The notes under the pieces were generated by a model. That model was not told where the DNA came from and did not search any database. It was given only the letters and a program-made list of their open reading frames with translations. Positions 9,425-18,691 of a DNA stretch of 64,000 bases are shown here, piece after piece. The stretch comes from an uncultured Methanomethylovorans sp. (GTDB lineage Archaea; Halobacteriota; Methanosarcinia; Methanosarcinales; Methanosarcinaceae). Numbering within the stretch: position 1 is the stretch's first letter; each line of letters starts with the position of its first letter. Where the stretch lies: NCBI RefSeq assembly GCF_963678545.1, contig NZ_OY782867.1:302969-366968 (forward strand). Direction: 5' to 3'. The position numbers were made by a program, and so were the translations under genes.

Positions 9425-9906
9425 GTGGATTTTGGTGGATTACTTGTCCTTGGATTGTTTGTAGTAGTGTACTATATTTTTAAATATTGGCAATGGATTT
9501 TAATTATTGGTATAATTTGCTTGATATGCTACTTATACATAAAAAATAAATCAAGGAATAAATTTGCCCGTACTGTTCCTTATGCTACAGCTTTTAATAT
9601 ACCATTCCAAATAGATAGCAGTCAACCAGTATCAAGATCCAGAGATGGACTTGCCCAGACTGCTCCTAATGCTGCAGCTTCCAAGACAATATTTCAGATA
9701 GATAGCAATCAACCAGTATCAAAATCCATAGATGAACTTGCCCATACTACTTCTAATGCTGCAGCTTCCAAGATACCATTTCAAATAGATAGTAATCAAC
9801 CAATATCAAAATCCCGAAATGAATTTGCTCGTAGTGCTCCTAATGCTCGAGTTTCTAAAAATCTATTTCAAAGAAATAACAATCAAGCAGTATCGAAAGG
9901 TGGTGA
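9425..9906 (+). pseudogene. 5' part of a membrane-anchored nuclease gene split by IS605
   Basis: The encoded segment starts (GTG) with two adjacent hydrophobic helices (about residues 5-40). Four imperfect repeats of ~33 residues follow, each built on a core like IPFQIDSNQPVSKS followed by an alanine-rich stretch. The frame then runs into the IS605 end at about 9905 and stops at 9922. The gene continues after the element at 11590, where the same frame encodes a nuclease-like domain. The join (SKG...YKFERYV) matches the paralogue at 15879 (IKGSRFESF), supporting a single original gene of roughly 310 residues: membrane anchor, repeat linker, nuclease. Confidence 0.7.
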
Positions 9907-10000
9907 ACTACCACTCAGCTAAAGACTGAGTGGCTTCCTGCTTCATTCTTTGAACCATCGTTCACAAGTCAACAGGCTCTTCCCGTAGTTCCTACGGTGC

Positions 10001-11113
10001 TCAAAGACCTATTAGATTCTGGTCTATGAGAGCGAATTTCTTGATATTGATAGAAGCGTTGATATCCCTATCATGCTTTGTATAGCACTCTGGACATTCC
10101 CATTCTCTATCTTTCAATTGAAGCTCTTTGTTATGGTATCCACAGACATTACAGAGCTTTGAAGATGGCTCGAACTGTCCTATTCTCAGTACAGTTTTAC
10201 CAAACCATTCAGCTTTGTATTCCAATTTCGTTTCAAAGCTACTCCATGCCGAATCATTAATAGACTGTGCTAAGTTATGGTTCTTGACCATGCCGTTGAC
10301 ATTCAGAGTTTCCAGAGCTATTGCTTGGTTTTCGCTAATCAGTTTAAAAGATAGTTTGTTCTGGAAATCGTTTCTCTGATTTGCTATTCTGTCATGGAGT
10401 GTTGCAAGTCTTTGTTTAGCCTTTGCTCTGTTCTGAGAGCCTTTCTGTTTCTTTGATACTCTTTTCTGCAATACTTTCAATCGTTGTAATGAGTTCTTCA
10501 GATATTTCGGATTTTCAAATTTTTCACCCGTAGAAAGTACAGCGAAGTCCTTGATACCTACATCTACTCCAATTGTAGTGGAATCTGAGAACTCTTGTTT
10601 TACTGGAAGCTCTTTTCCATCTTCAACAAGAATGCTGATATAGTAATGTCCTTTACAAGACCGTGATACTGTAGCTGTTTTAAGCTCTCCTTCAAAACCT
10701 CTATGAAGCACAGCTTTAATTTCTCCAATCTTGGGAAGTTTCACAGTGTCGTTCCCAAAGTTCACTGAGTAGTGTTGTGGTACTGGAAAAGATTGTATAG
10801 GATTCTTTTTTGATTTGAACTTCGGAAATCCCTTTTTCTCTCGAAAGAACCGAGTGAAAGCAGATTCTACCTGCTTTGTCATTCCTTGTAATGATTGAGA
10901 ATTAACTTCACCTAACCATTCGTTAGAAGCCTTCAAAACAGGAATCATTTTGTTCAAATCGAATCTGGATACAGATTTACCAGTCTGTTCGTATGTTTTG
11001 ATTTTCTGGTCTAACGCCCAATTGTAGACAAACCTACAGCTACCTATATGCTGGTTCAATTGCACAGCTTGAATATAAGTAGGATAGAGTCTAAATTTGA
11101 ACGCTTTTAACAT
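10001..11113 (-). CDS. tnpB: TnpB nuclease with intact RuvC residues
   Basis: A 370-residue TnpB with all RuvC residues: Asp in GVDVGIK (near 188), Glu in ALETLNV (near 270), Asp in DRDINAS near the end, plus the CNVC...CPEC zinc ribbon. The N-terminal helix-turn-helix of OrfB proteins (FRLYPTYIQ) is also present. It is divergently arranged with tnpA. TnpB proteins cut DNA under guidance of an omega RNA from the element's end. Here that would lie at the left terminus, near 9905-10010 (inference). Confidence 0.9.
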   Translation of the reverse strand: MLKAFKFRLYPTYIQAVQLNQHIGSCRFVYNWALDQKIKTYEQTGKSVSRFDLNKMIPVLKASNEWLGEVNSQSLQGMTKQVESAFTRFFREKKGFPKFKSKKNPIQSFPVPQHYSVNFGNDTVKLPKIGEIKAVLHRGFEGELKTATVSRSCKGHYYISILVEDGKELPVKQEFSDSTTIGVDVGIKDFAVLSTGEKFENPKYLKNSLQRLKVLQKRVSKKQKGSQNRAKAKQRLATLHDRIANQRNDFQNKLSFKLISENQAIALETLNVNGMVKNHNLAQSINDSAWSSFETKLEYKAEWFGKTVLRIGQFEPSSKLCNVCGYHNKELQLKDREWECPECYTKHDRDINASINIKKFALIDQNLIGL

Positions 11114-11162
11114 ACAGATGTATTATATGCTTTAACAATATATATATTTTTTGGTAAATATA

Positions 11163-11554
11163 ATGTATGGGACAAAGAATCATAGCAAATTCCTGTTGAT
11201 GTACCATGTTATCTTTGTCTGCAAGTATCGAAAAAAGATATTGGAACCAATTGATGATATATTGAAACAAATATTGTTTGATATTTCTAAGGAGCCGATT
11301 TTGAAATATTGGAAATGGAAACAGACAAAGACCATACACACCTTTTGATTAAGAGTGAACCTAAAATCAGTGTTCTATCAATCATCAGACGTTTGAAACA
11401 AGAATCCACTAACAGATTGTGGAAAGTAGAAAAGGAATATCTCAAGAAACATTATTGGGGAGAAAACACATTATGGAGTGATGGGTATTTCGTTTCCACC
11501 ATTGGTAATGTTAGTAAGGAAGCTGTAGAATATTACATTCGGAATCAGGGATAA
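11163..11554 (+). pseudogene. tnpA: Frameshifted tnpA (Y1 HUH transposase)
   Basis: Y1 transposase of the IS200/IS605 family in two frames. The N-terminal part (YHVIFVCKYRK) ends in a wrong frame near 11300. The C-terminal part resumes with the HUH-type motif DHTHLLI, the conserved SDGYFVSTIG, and the catalytic Tyr in VEYYIRNQG. One base is missing at about 11295-11305. All catalytic parts are still encoded, so the lesion looks recent. Confidence 0.85.
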
Positions 11555-11589
11555 GTGTACGCTTATATCCCCTGAGCTAAAGACTCAGG

Positions 11590-12035
11590 GGTTTTACGCT
11601 GCTTTCTATAAATTCGAAAGGTATGTTGTAGACAAATTTGATGAAAACAAATTTACAATAGTTGAATGGACCACTGATACTACGAGAAAACATCATAGAT
11701 ATGTGGAAGCTGATACTAGACCTGATCTATTGATAAGATATAATCTTACAGGAGAAGAATTTTATGTGGAGTGTAAATATCGATCTTACTTTTACGAGAA
11801 CAAATTCCAATGGTCTACCTCTGAACAGATGAATAGGTACCTTAGGTTTGCCTATGAACAAAACAAGCCTTTTTTTGTGGTATTGGGTCTTGGTGGTACT
11901 CCCGATAAACCTGAAAAAATATTTTGTATACCAATTCAAGAAGCAAAATATCCTGCATTATACTCAAGCGTTCTCACGAAGTTTTCTCATGAAACTGGAA
12001 AAGACTTCTTCTGGAATGGACACACACTCAACTGA
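11590..12035 (+). pseudogene. 3' part of the split nuclease gene (PD-(D/E)XK-like)
   Basis: Continuation of the gene that starts at 9425. The frame is open from the end of the IS605 element and encodes YKFERYV..., an Asp (RPDLLI) and the (D/E)xK-like pair in FYVECKYRS, followed by a strand-rich C-terminus (FFVVLGLGGTP). This is the layout of a small restriction-endonuclease-like fold. The paralogue at 15879 shows the equivalent WIEAKYRN and ICLGIGEKP. A GTG at 11703 could restart translation but would drop the first part of the fold. Confidence 0.65.
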
Positions 12036-12190
12036 TGATTTTTAAAAATCAGACAATTAGAATCTAGAGAAGAACTCAAATTGGTACTGGGAACAGATTT
12101 TATAAAGCGAAGTCTCATTATCTTTCTTATTCTGCTTTGTTTATTCGCTGTTTCTTCTTTTTGTACAAACTATTTATCAAGTTCAATTGC

Positions 12191-13714
12191 GTGAACTAGT
12201 CCTCCCTAATCACCGAAGGTGATTTGAGGAAGGAGCTTCCTACGGGTATTAGTCTCATCTTGAAATCATTCTTGTAGGAATGATCCCGATCAACAAACCT
12301 GTTTGTCGTAGATTATCAATTGTATTTTGATAGCTTGTCCACAAAGCATTATGTTTGAAATACCTTAAGAGTATGTTCACGGAACTATTATAATCCCTAT
12401 CAAGAACATTACCACAATAACCACATTCATAGGTTCTGTTGCTAAGTGACATGTCCTTGATAGTTCCACAAACACAACATTTCTTTGAGGTATAGGATTC
12501 ATCAATTCTTATTACTCTCTTACCCAAGCTTTCAGCTTTGTAGGTTAAGAATTGAGCAAATCTTCCTATATGTCCTGAGTTATGAGTACCTCGATGGATA
12601 CTCTTATCATACTTAGTATCAATTGGTTTGCTTGATGCTATTTGCTTTACGTCAAGTTTACCAACGATAATAGTATTAGCATCCGTATTATCGACAATAA
12701 TCCTGGTAATTTTATGCTGGTTATCTTTGAGCTGATTAGATGATTTTCGTTTCATCGTACCAAGGTTGTTATGCAATTGTTTCCATTTCCTGCTGTTCTT
12801 CAGGCAATGATCCCGTCTTGACTGAATCTGTTGAATTTTAGGTTCCCAATACTTGTCAGGTCTCCTATTCTTCAATTCAGTGAATTTACCATCAGAATCA
12901 ACCATAGTTTGCTTGGAAGTACCAATATCGATAGCAAGATAAGAATCATTATTACTATGCTTAACTGCAGGTACTTCATATGTAATCGAAATGTAAAAGT
13001 CATTGTCTTTCTGATAAACACTAATCTGAACTATATCAGTAGCCTTGCTGAATACTTTTTCTTCAAGCAAAGTAGCAGGAAGTTCAAATTCCAAGGGTAT
13101 TTTTGATGGATGGTATGTGAAAAATCAATGAAGAACTTACCCTGATCAGAATACTTTCTTTCTGGTTTGTGGATTCGGGTATCCATTGATTTACTTATGA
13201 AAACATGGCCACTGGAATCAGATATTTCAAAACCAGATTGGTTGTACATCATTGTAGTGAGATATTTCTTGCCTTTGAATCCAGGTGGTCTAGCTTTAAC
13301 ATCCTTATTCGTTCTCAGATTGAAAAAAGACCTATAATCGTTATCCAGACACTTCAAGGTTCCCTGTAGTACTTTAGAGTATACCCATTTATAATCAGGA
13401 AACCTTTTTTTGAGTTTAGGTAACTTATTCTGTTGTTCAACATAGTTAATTCTGTTTTTATTCTTGTAAGCATCACGACGTTCACTCAATCCAAAGTTAT
13501 AGATCAACCTGCACTTTTCAGAAAGATCCCATAGAACAGATTCCTGTTCTGGGATAGGTTGAATTCGAATTGGTAACGTCAAATGCATGCAAAAAACCTG
13601 CTTTTTATAATGTGAATAAATTATTTAAGCATTAGCTAAGATAATTATTCTCGTACAATATTGACGCATTCATCCCCCACCTGTCGCTACGCTCCGAGGA
13701 GGGGGACTTCTGCT
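12191..13714 (-). mobile_element. IS200/IS605-type tnpB-only element (copy C)
   Basis: Second copy of element A in the opposite orientation. Its right end is at 12191 (reads GTTCAC on the minus strand) with an ATCACC-TTCG-GGTGAT hairpin; its left end carries the shared CCTCGGAGCGTAGCGA block near 13680-13700. Its tnpB is frameshifted. It fills the space between the split nuclease gene and chlI-chlD. The 155 bases between 12036 and 12190 show nothing recognisable. Confidence 0.75.
12255..13588 (-). pseudogene. tnpB: Frameshifted tnpB (sister of the copy at 5005)
   Basis: Closely similar to the TnpB at 5005 over its whole length, but in two frames. A single base is missing near 13114: the other copy reads SHKHPSGIP, here SH-T-IHQKYPW. 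The downstream part still encodes RuvC-I LAIDIGT, the same Gly in place of the RuvC-II Glu (IIVGKLD), the zinc ribbon and DRDYNSS. The shared substitution in two copies suggests it predates their separation and is not a random loss in one. Confidence 0.85.
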
Positions 13715-13818
13715 GAAAATGTTAAACACACAATTTCAGTAATACATAAATTCAAAACCATATCTTTATGTATTACGAAATATTTGTTTCATCATAACTC
13801 ATATTACATATTGGAGCA

Positions 13819-15861
13819 ATGCTGCAAATGACAACGCGATCATCCCAACATACCACTTTGCCTTTTACTGCAATTGTCGGACAGGAACAGATGAAATTAT
13901 CCCTGGTCCTGAATGCTATAAATCCCCGCATAGGAGGAGTGCTTATCCGAGGAGAAAAAGGAACAGCTAAATCCACAGCTGTACGCGCCCTTGCTGGCGT
14001 ACTACCTGAGATACCAATTGTCAGAGGCTGTCCCTTTTCCTGTGACCCGCTGGACATTGCAAATCTCTGTCCGACCTGCGCTGAAGCATTGTCTAAAAAA
14101 GGAGCATTCGGTACTGTTTCACGTCCTGTAAGGGTAGTAACACTTCCACTAGGTGCCACAGAAGATCGTGTGGTGGGAACTCTGGATATAGAAAGTGCGA
14201 TCAGAGAAGGTATCTCAGCCCTTGACCCAGGAGTTCTTGCTGCAGCCCACAGGGGCATTCTCTATATCGATGAGGTGAACCTCCTGGATGATCATGTCGT
14301 AGACCTGCTGCTGGATGCTGCTGCTATGGGAGTCAATACAATAGAACGAGAAGGTATCTCCGTATCGCATCCTGCACGTTTCATCCTTGTAGGTACCATG
14401 AACCCTGAAGAGGGAGAACTCAGGCCGCAGCTTCTCGACAGGTTCGGGCTGATGGTATCGGTGGAAGGAATTAGTGATCCTGAAGAACGTATGGCAGTCA
14501 TTGAGGCAGCAGAGAATTGGGAACGGGATTCTGCAGCAACTGAAAGGAAAAACGAGCAGGCTCTTAAGGAACTCCGGTCTGCCATAACAGAGGCGCAAAA
14601 GGTGCTTTCGCAAGTCACTATTGATAAACAGCTGGTACGACAGGTTGTTGATGCGTGTCTTTCTCTGGGAATAATGACACATCGTGCAGAGATAACTGTT
14701 ATCCGTACTGCCAAGACTATAGCAGCCTTCCGTGGTCGTACAGAGGTACTCCCTGCAGATATTCGTGAAGCTATGGCTCTTGCTCTGCCACACAGAATGC
14801 GCAAAAAACCATTTGAAGAACCTCATGTTGATACCCAGACACTGGACCACCTTGTTCCCGACCGTGATGAACCTGAAGATCCACAGGATCAGCAGTCTGA
14901 AAACGAAACAGATGCACCTCAGGAAAAAGAACAGGAAGAAGGTACACAGGAGAACGATAACACTAGCTCTCCTTCATCCCCTTCCAACAGAGTGGAAAAA
15001 ATGCACGATATCGGCTCACGTGTAACAACTGCACCTATATGGAATGAACAGGAAGCAGACCATAATCTAAGAAAAACAGCACGTGGAAGGAGAATAGCCA
15101 CTCCTACTAAAGATAAACATGGTCATCGTACAACAACCACGCCATCCTCAGAATGGAAGGGGCTTGCTCTGGATGCGACCCTCAGGGCTGCTGCTCCACA
15201 TCAATCAAGACGCGAAAAAAACGGAGCTGTTATATCTGTTTTGCCTGAGGATATACGGCAGGCACGCAGAACAGGAAAAGCAGAAGTAGCTTGTGTTTTT
15301 GTAGTGGATGCCAGCGGCTCCATGGGTGCAAAAGAGCGCATGGAAAGTGCAAAAGGTGCTATTTTTTCTCTTCTTGAGGATGCCTATATTAACAGGGATA
15401 GAATAGGTCTTGTGGCTTTCCGTGGTAATGATGCTGAAGTGCTTCTGCCATTATCGCGAAGTCCTGAGCTGGCTTACAAAAGGCTTTCGGACCTTCCGAC
15501 AGGTGGTCGTACACCTCTTGCATCTGGTTTGCTGAAAGGTCTGGAATTGCTGCAAAGGGAAAGGACAAAGAAAAAGGATGTTCTGCCTATGATGATGTTG
15601 ATATCGGACGGCAGGGCGAATATAGGGTCAGGCCATATCCGCGAAGAGATACAAAAGGTCTCTGCAGCCATAGCCGATGCCGGCATACGGACAGTGGTCA
15701 TAGATACTGAAGCGATTTCATCTCGCCAGTTGTTATCTCTGGGTTACTGCAAAGAGATCGCTGGTATTAGCGGTGGCAGTTATTGTACACTCAGTGATCT
15801 GTCAGCAGAGGTCATCGAATCCATAGCCCGATATGAAAAGGAGATTTTTGTAGGATCTTAA
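13819..15861 (+). CDS. Fused ChlI-ChlD chelatase subunit
   Basis: A 680-residue protein joining the ATPase and VWA halves of a Mg/Co chelatase. Residues 1-350 match ChlI: Walker [10 protein letters not shown], the cysteine cluster CPFSC...CPTC, Walker [32 protein letters not shown] long acidic and polar linker (about 360-430) leads to a VWA domain with MIDAS DASGSMG near residue 495 and the threonine motif GGRTPLASG. It probably acts with CobN. The start may instead be the ATG at 13828, because GGAG lies only 2 bases before the first ATG but 11 before the second. The stop is 17 bases before the broken nuclease gene at 15879. Confidence 0.88.
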   Translation: MLQMTTRSSQHTTLPFTAIVGQEQMKLSLVLNAINPRIGGVLIRGEKGTAKSTAVRALAGVLPEIPIVRGCPFSCDPLDIANLCPTCAEALSKKGAFGTVSRPVRVVTLPLGATEDRVVGTLDIESAIREGISALDPGVLAAAHRGILYIDEVNLLDDHVVDLLLDAAAMGVNTIEREGISVSHPARFILVGTMNPEEGELRPQLLDRFGLMVSVEGISDPEERMAVIEAAENWERDSAATERKNEQALKELRSAITEAQKVLSQVTIDKQLVRQVVDACLSLGIMTHRAEITVIRTAKTIAAFRGRTEVLPADIREAMALALPHRMRKKPFEEPHVDTQTLDHLVPDRDEPEDPQDQQSENETDAPQEKEQEEGTQENDNTSSPSSPSNRVEKMHDIGSRVTTAPIWNEQEADHNLRKTARGRRIATPTKDKHGHRTTTTPSSEWKGLALDATLRAAAPHQSRREKNGAVISVLPEDIRQARRTGKAEVACVFVVDASGSMGAKERMESAKGAIFSLLEDAYINRDRIGLVAFRGNDAEVLLPLSRSPELAYKRLSDLPTGGRTPLASGLLKGLELLQRERTKKKDVLPMMMLISDGRANIGSGHIREEIQKVSAAIADAGIRTVVIDTEAISSRQLLSLGYCKEIAGISGGSYCTLSDLSAEVIESIARYEKEIFVGS

Positions 15862-15878
15862 TATCAAGATGTGATAAC

Positions 15879-16364
15879 ATGGGCTTTCTTGGCAATTTAC
15901 TTGAAGATGTGACAGGCAAAAGTAAAAGACCTGAAATCAAAGGCAGCAGATTTGAGAGCTTCATCTCGGAAGAAATATTCACGGATAAATTATTCGATCT
16001 TGTAGAAATGACTAGAGACTTTGAATCAAATAGTAAGCGATTTGAAGAGTGAAGCAAGAATCCGGATTTTCTCTTTAGGGATAAAAGAACCCGTGAAGAG
16101 TTATGGATAGAAGCAAAATACAGAAACAATCTTTTTAGGAACACTAAAGGACAACTTGTTTGCGAAATATGTAAACCCTGGCAACTAAATTGCTATAAAG
16201 AAGTGGAAAAAACAAGCGGGAAGAAAGTGTACATTTGCCTGGGTATCGGAGAAAAACCAAGAGATCCTGAAACAGTTCATTTGATTCCAGTTTCTGATGC
16301 TTATCCTCAATTGTTCCAAAGCAAGCTCAAAGAAACATTACTATGGAGAAAAAACATAATCTGA
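15879..16364 (+). pseudogene. PD-(D/E)XK-like nuclease with an in-frame TGA
   Basis: A 162-codon frame interrupted by TGA at 16050-16052 (after KRFEE). Both halves are coding-like: the upstream part has GSRFESFISEEIF and the downstream part NPDFLF, WIEAKYRNN and VYICLGIGEKP. It parallels the split gene at 9425/11590, whose equivalent reads ERYVVDKF, RPDLLI, YVECKYRS. At the TGA the paralogue has an ordinary residue, so this looks like a nonsense mutation. Unlike the paralogue it has no membrane segment. It lies 17 bases after chlI-chlD. Confidence 0.65.
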
Positions 16365-16596
16365 TGTTGGAAAATGAAATTGTGGTGTAAGCCTACATGC
16401 TCAGTATATTACAATAGAGAGCATGTTGCAGATCAAGTTTTTGGGATTACAGGATGTTAAGAATAGAATCAAATATATGTGAGATAATCAAATTCCAGAC
16501 AAATGTAACGACAGTCATCCCGGAAAGCTTTATTGCTTTCCAGTACACTAAAACAAAGTCCAATGCAACTTTTGGCTCACATCCCTGGCTTACTAA

Positions 16597-16731
16597 CTAT
16601 AATAGCAAGATAATCAAACCGCACACTATAGGCAAATTATTTCTAATTGTTTTTTCTACAGCTTCAGCAATCATTTCCAACACCCATATCAAGCCGTTTT
16701 CAATGTAATCCCAGACAGATTCACTTGGCAT
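16597..16731 (-). CDS. Small membrane protein, possibly extended through UAG
   Basis: A 44-residue frame that starts MPSESVWDYIENG and ends in a hydrophobic run (LPIVCGLIILLL) directly before a TAG at 16599-16597. A good ribosome binding site (GAGGGGT) lies 6 bases before the ATG. Past the TAG the same frame stays open for 49 more codons to a TAA at 16447, encoding a second hydrophobic segment (TVVTFVWNLIIS). If the host decodes UAG as pyrrolysine, the product would be a 94-residue, two-helix membrane protein. Without readthrough it is a 44-residue single-helix peptide. Function unknown. Confidence 0.4.
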   Translation of the reverse strand: MPSESVWDYIENGLIWVLEMIAEAVEKTIRNNLPIVCGLIILLL

Positions 16732-16761
16732 CTTACCCCTCTTTCTAAATCTCTATCGGTT

Positions 16762-16830
16762 CTACACAAAATAAAAATACTGCTTGTAGGGACAGTACAT
16801 GTCCATATAGATAGCAACCACAATACAAAA
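16762..16830 (-). pseudogene. Remnant of the small CxxC protein family
   Basis: The minus strand encodes FCIVVAIYMDMYCPYKQYFYFV and then TAG; this matches the C-terminus of the protein at 18692 (YCCDIVQRLKIELDMYCP, ending YFVAP, then TAG). Only the last ~23 residues remain. After the TAG the frame continues in phase, through another TAG at 16755, into the small protein starting at 16731. Confidence 0.45.
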
Positions 16831-16874
16831 GATTGAAAGAGATTTGCTATACAATCATAGAGTATTTATTCAAT

Positions 16875-18092
16875 TTATTCTCCTGGTATCGGTCTTATCA
16901 AAACCACAGTAGAACTCTGCACCTTGAGTTCAGATGGTGTTTTGACATCAGATTTTATCTCCAATTCAGCCAAGTATTGCATTATTTCTTCTGGATCAAT
17001 GCCTTTTTGGAACATGCATCTTTTTTCAGAAGACCAGTAACCATCATTATGTGTTTTCCAGCCTTTGGTTGATGCTTCACTCTCAATTTCTCTACCCGAA
17101 CGCGTGGCAATTAACAAAAAACCATTATCTTTAACATATGAAATTGCTTTTTTAATGATGTCATACCTTTCAGATATTTCAGGTATTACATTCAAAACGA
17201 AAAAACATGTTACAATATCATATTTACCACATGGATATTCTGAAAAGCCAAAAGGTTCGTGGGGATCCCAGCCATCTGCCTTACAGTGCAGTTCATTCTC
17301 ATAGTAAACTAAATCTGCTCCTTTTCCACAACCGTAGTCCAGAATCCTATCCACTTTTAATTCTGGTAGCTCCCTTTTTATATATGCAACTAATCTCTTT
17401 GCAACCTGAGATGGCCCACTTCGCGAAATGGCAGTTTTATATGAATCACATCTCTTGAGGGGAGATGGCTTGTTGGATTGATCCCATATGACTTGTGGAA
17501 GATCTAAAACAATTGCACTATGGTCTGTAAAAGCATCGTTACCTTTTCTGACATTGTGATCATAACAGACACTTATGCCTTTTGAAAATGATTTGCTTAC
17601 AAGACAAAGATCACACCTGAAGCAAGATATTTCATCCCCTCTGTTTCGTTCAATAGTAAACACTTTTCCTCTGTCTTGTGAATTGGGTAATGTTGCATCG
17701 ATTAAATTCTTTTCATTTAACAGCAGATTGAAAGCTAGCCGTTCCCCTTCCTTTGTAAAATCACTGAATTTGTCCCCAAAGACTCCATCTTCAGAGTTTG
17801 GAGCAAGGTTAAAATCGCCTACAATGATAGTTGAGAACTTTTCTGCTTCATTCACTTGCTCTTTTAAAAGGGTTAAAAAGTCTATTCTTTCTTTTGAAGA
17901 ATAAGCAGAAAGGTATACATTATGGATTCTTAAATTATCTATTTTTAATTCTTGCCAATTCTCTCTTAATAGTTCTACATCAGAAGATATCCATTTTTCA
18001 TGTATCCATGCTCCTACAGCATCACTGCCACCTAAATAGGAATAGGATGGGATTTGAATAATATCAGTCCTTCTGAAATCCTCTTTTTTCAA
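16875..18092 (-). CDS. EEP-nuclease/SAM-methyltransferase fusion
   Basis: A 405-residue protein of two domains. Residues ~1-190 are the C-terminal part of an endonuclease/exonuclease/phosphatase fold: IIVGDFNLAP (catalytic Asp-x-Asn) and FTDHSAIVLDL (catalytic Asp-His). The N-terminal strand with the usual Asn and Glu metal ligands is missing. Residues ~215-400 are a methyltransferase with TAISRSGPS, RILDYGCGKGAD, GWDPH and FVLNVIPE, the pattern of the putative methyltransferase associated with DNA phosphorothioation systems. It begins at a TTG overlapping the stop of the Mrr-like gene (TTGA), so the two are probably translated together. A defense or DNA-modification role is inferred. Confidence 0.7.
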   Translation of the reverse strand: MKKEDFRRTDIIQIPSYSYLGGSDAVGAWIHEKWISSDVELLRENWQELKIDNLRIHNVYLSAYSSKERIDFLTLLKEQVNEAEKFSTIIVGDFNLAPNSEDGVFGDKFSDFTKEGERLAFNLLLNEKNLIDATLPNSQDRGKVFTIERNRGDEISCFRCDLCLVSKSFSKGISVCYDHNVRKGNDAFTDHSAIVLDLPQVIWDQSNKPSPLKRCDSYKTAISRSGPSQVAKRLVAYIKRELPELKVDRILDYGCGKGADLVYYENELHCKADGWDPHEPFGFSEYPCGKYDIVTCFFVLNVIPEISERYDIIKKAISYVKDNGFLLIATRSGREIESEASTKGWKTHNDGYWSSEKRCMFQKGIDPEEIMQYLAELEIKSDVKTPSELKVQSSTVVLIRPIPGE

Positions 18093-18673
18093 CTTTCATC
18101 AGCTGCGTTCATTGAAACTCTGTGTACCAGATACTTTAGACCATTTCTATCAATAAGTTCAACATTATTCGCATTCGCCAGCCTGATTGCAGAATCAGTA
18201 AAAAAACTATTTGTTACTACAATGGCCTTACTGCAATTATAGAAACCTTTGGAAGCTACAACTTCCTGTACTGCTTTGTTTGAAACTTTATCAGAATATC
18301 TCTTCACTTGGACAGCAGTTTTCTCCCCACCCTTTGACAAAATAAGATCTGCACCCTGATCTCCAGATAGTGAAGTATGATTTACTTTATATCCAAGGTC
18401 ACAATACAGTTTTTTAAGATAATCTTCAAACTCATATCCATCCATATTATCAATTTCTTGCAGCGTGATTTGTCGAAAAGACCATTTTTCTTTAAAGTAG
18501 ACTTTTATTTTATATGCAGCTATAATCAATAACGCAACTAGTAAAAGGTATCCTAATGTACTCGAGTATGCAAAAGTTAATAGAAGAACAAATAAAATGA
18601 GCCCTAATCCTTCTTTTTGCAGTTCTTCTCTTTCCCTTCTTTCCTTTTTAGTTAAAGGTTTGCTACTGCCCAT
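18089..18673 (-). CDS. Mrr-like restriction nuclease with membrane anchor
   Basis: A 194-residue protein. A charged N-terminus (KKERREREELQ) is followed by two hydrophobic segments (about residues 29-58) and a restriction-endonuclease (Mrr_cat) domain with GYEFEDYLKKLY, the catalytic Asp in GDQGADLIL, and the QVKR element. Such Mrr-type nucleases cut modified or foreign DNA. Its stop overlaps the TTG start of the EEP/methyltransferase gene. Upstream, the frame is continuous with the 18692-19048 gene apart from one TAG, so a UAG-readthrough fusion is conceivable. Confidence 0.75.
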   Translation of the reverse strand: MGSSKPLTKKERREREELQKEGLGLILFVLLLTFAYSSTLGYLLLVALLIIAAYKIKVYFKEKWSFRQITLQEIDNMDGYEFEDYLKKLYCDLGYKVNHTSLSGDQGADLILSKGGEKTAVQVKRYSDKVSNKAVQEVVASKGFYNCSKAIVVTNSFFTDSAIRLANANNVELIDRNGLKYLVHRVSMNAADES

Positions 18674-18691
18674 GATAAGCCCTCTGAATAT

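Larger units (their letters stand above)
9905..11600. mobile_element. IS605-type element with divergent tnpA and tnpB (copy B)
   Basis: Subterminal perfect hairpins mark both ends: CCACTCAG...CTGAGTGG (9911-9933) and CCCCTGAG...CTCAGGGG (11569-11591), each with the loop CTAAAGA. tnpB runs to the left and tnpA to the right, the classic IS605 order. tnpA is frameshifted, so the copy cannot move on its own. It interrupts a nuclease gene (9425 and 11590). Exact ends are uncertain by a few bases, since these elements leave no target duplication. Confidence 0.8.

Noticed and set aside
9540..9900. Short repeats that could be a CRISPR array
   Set aside because: The repeats are in frame, imperfect and encode a repeated peptide linker; there are no uniform spacers.
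16050..16052. TGA in the nuclease-like gene as selenocysteine
   Set aside because: The paralogue has an ordinary residue there, no SECIS-like element is evident, and the position is not catalytic.
16454..16708. Plus-strand 84-residue frame
   Set aside because: It is antisense to the small membrane frame at 16447-16731, which has a good ribosome binding site and hydrophobic helices.
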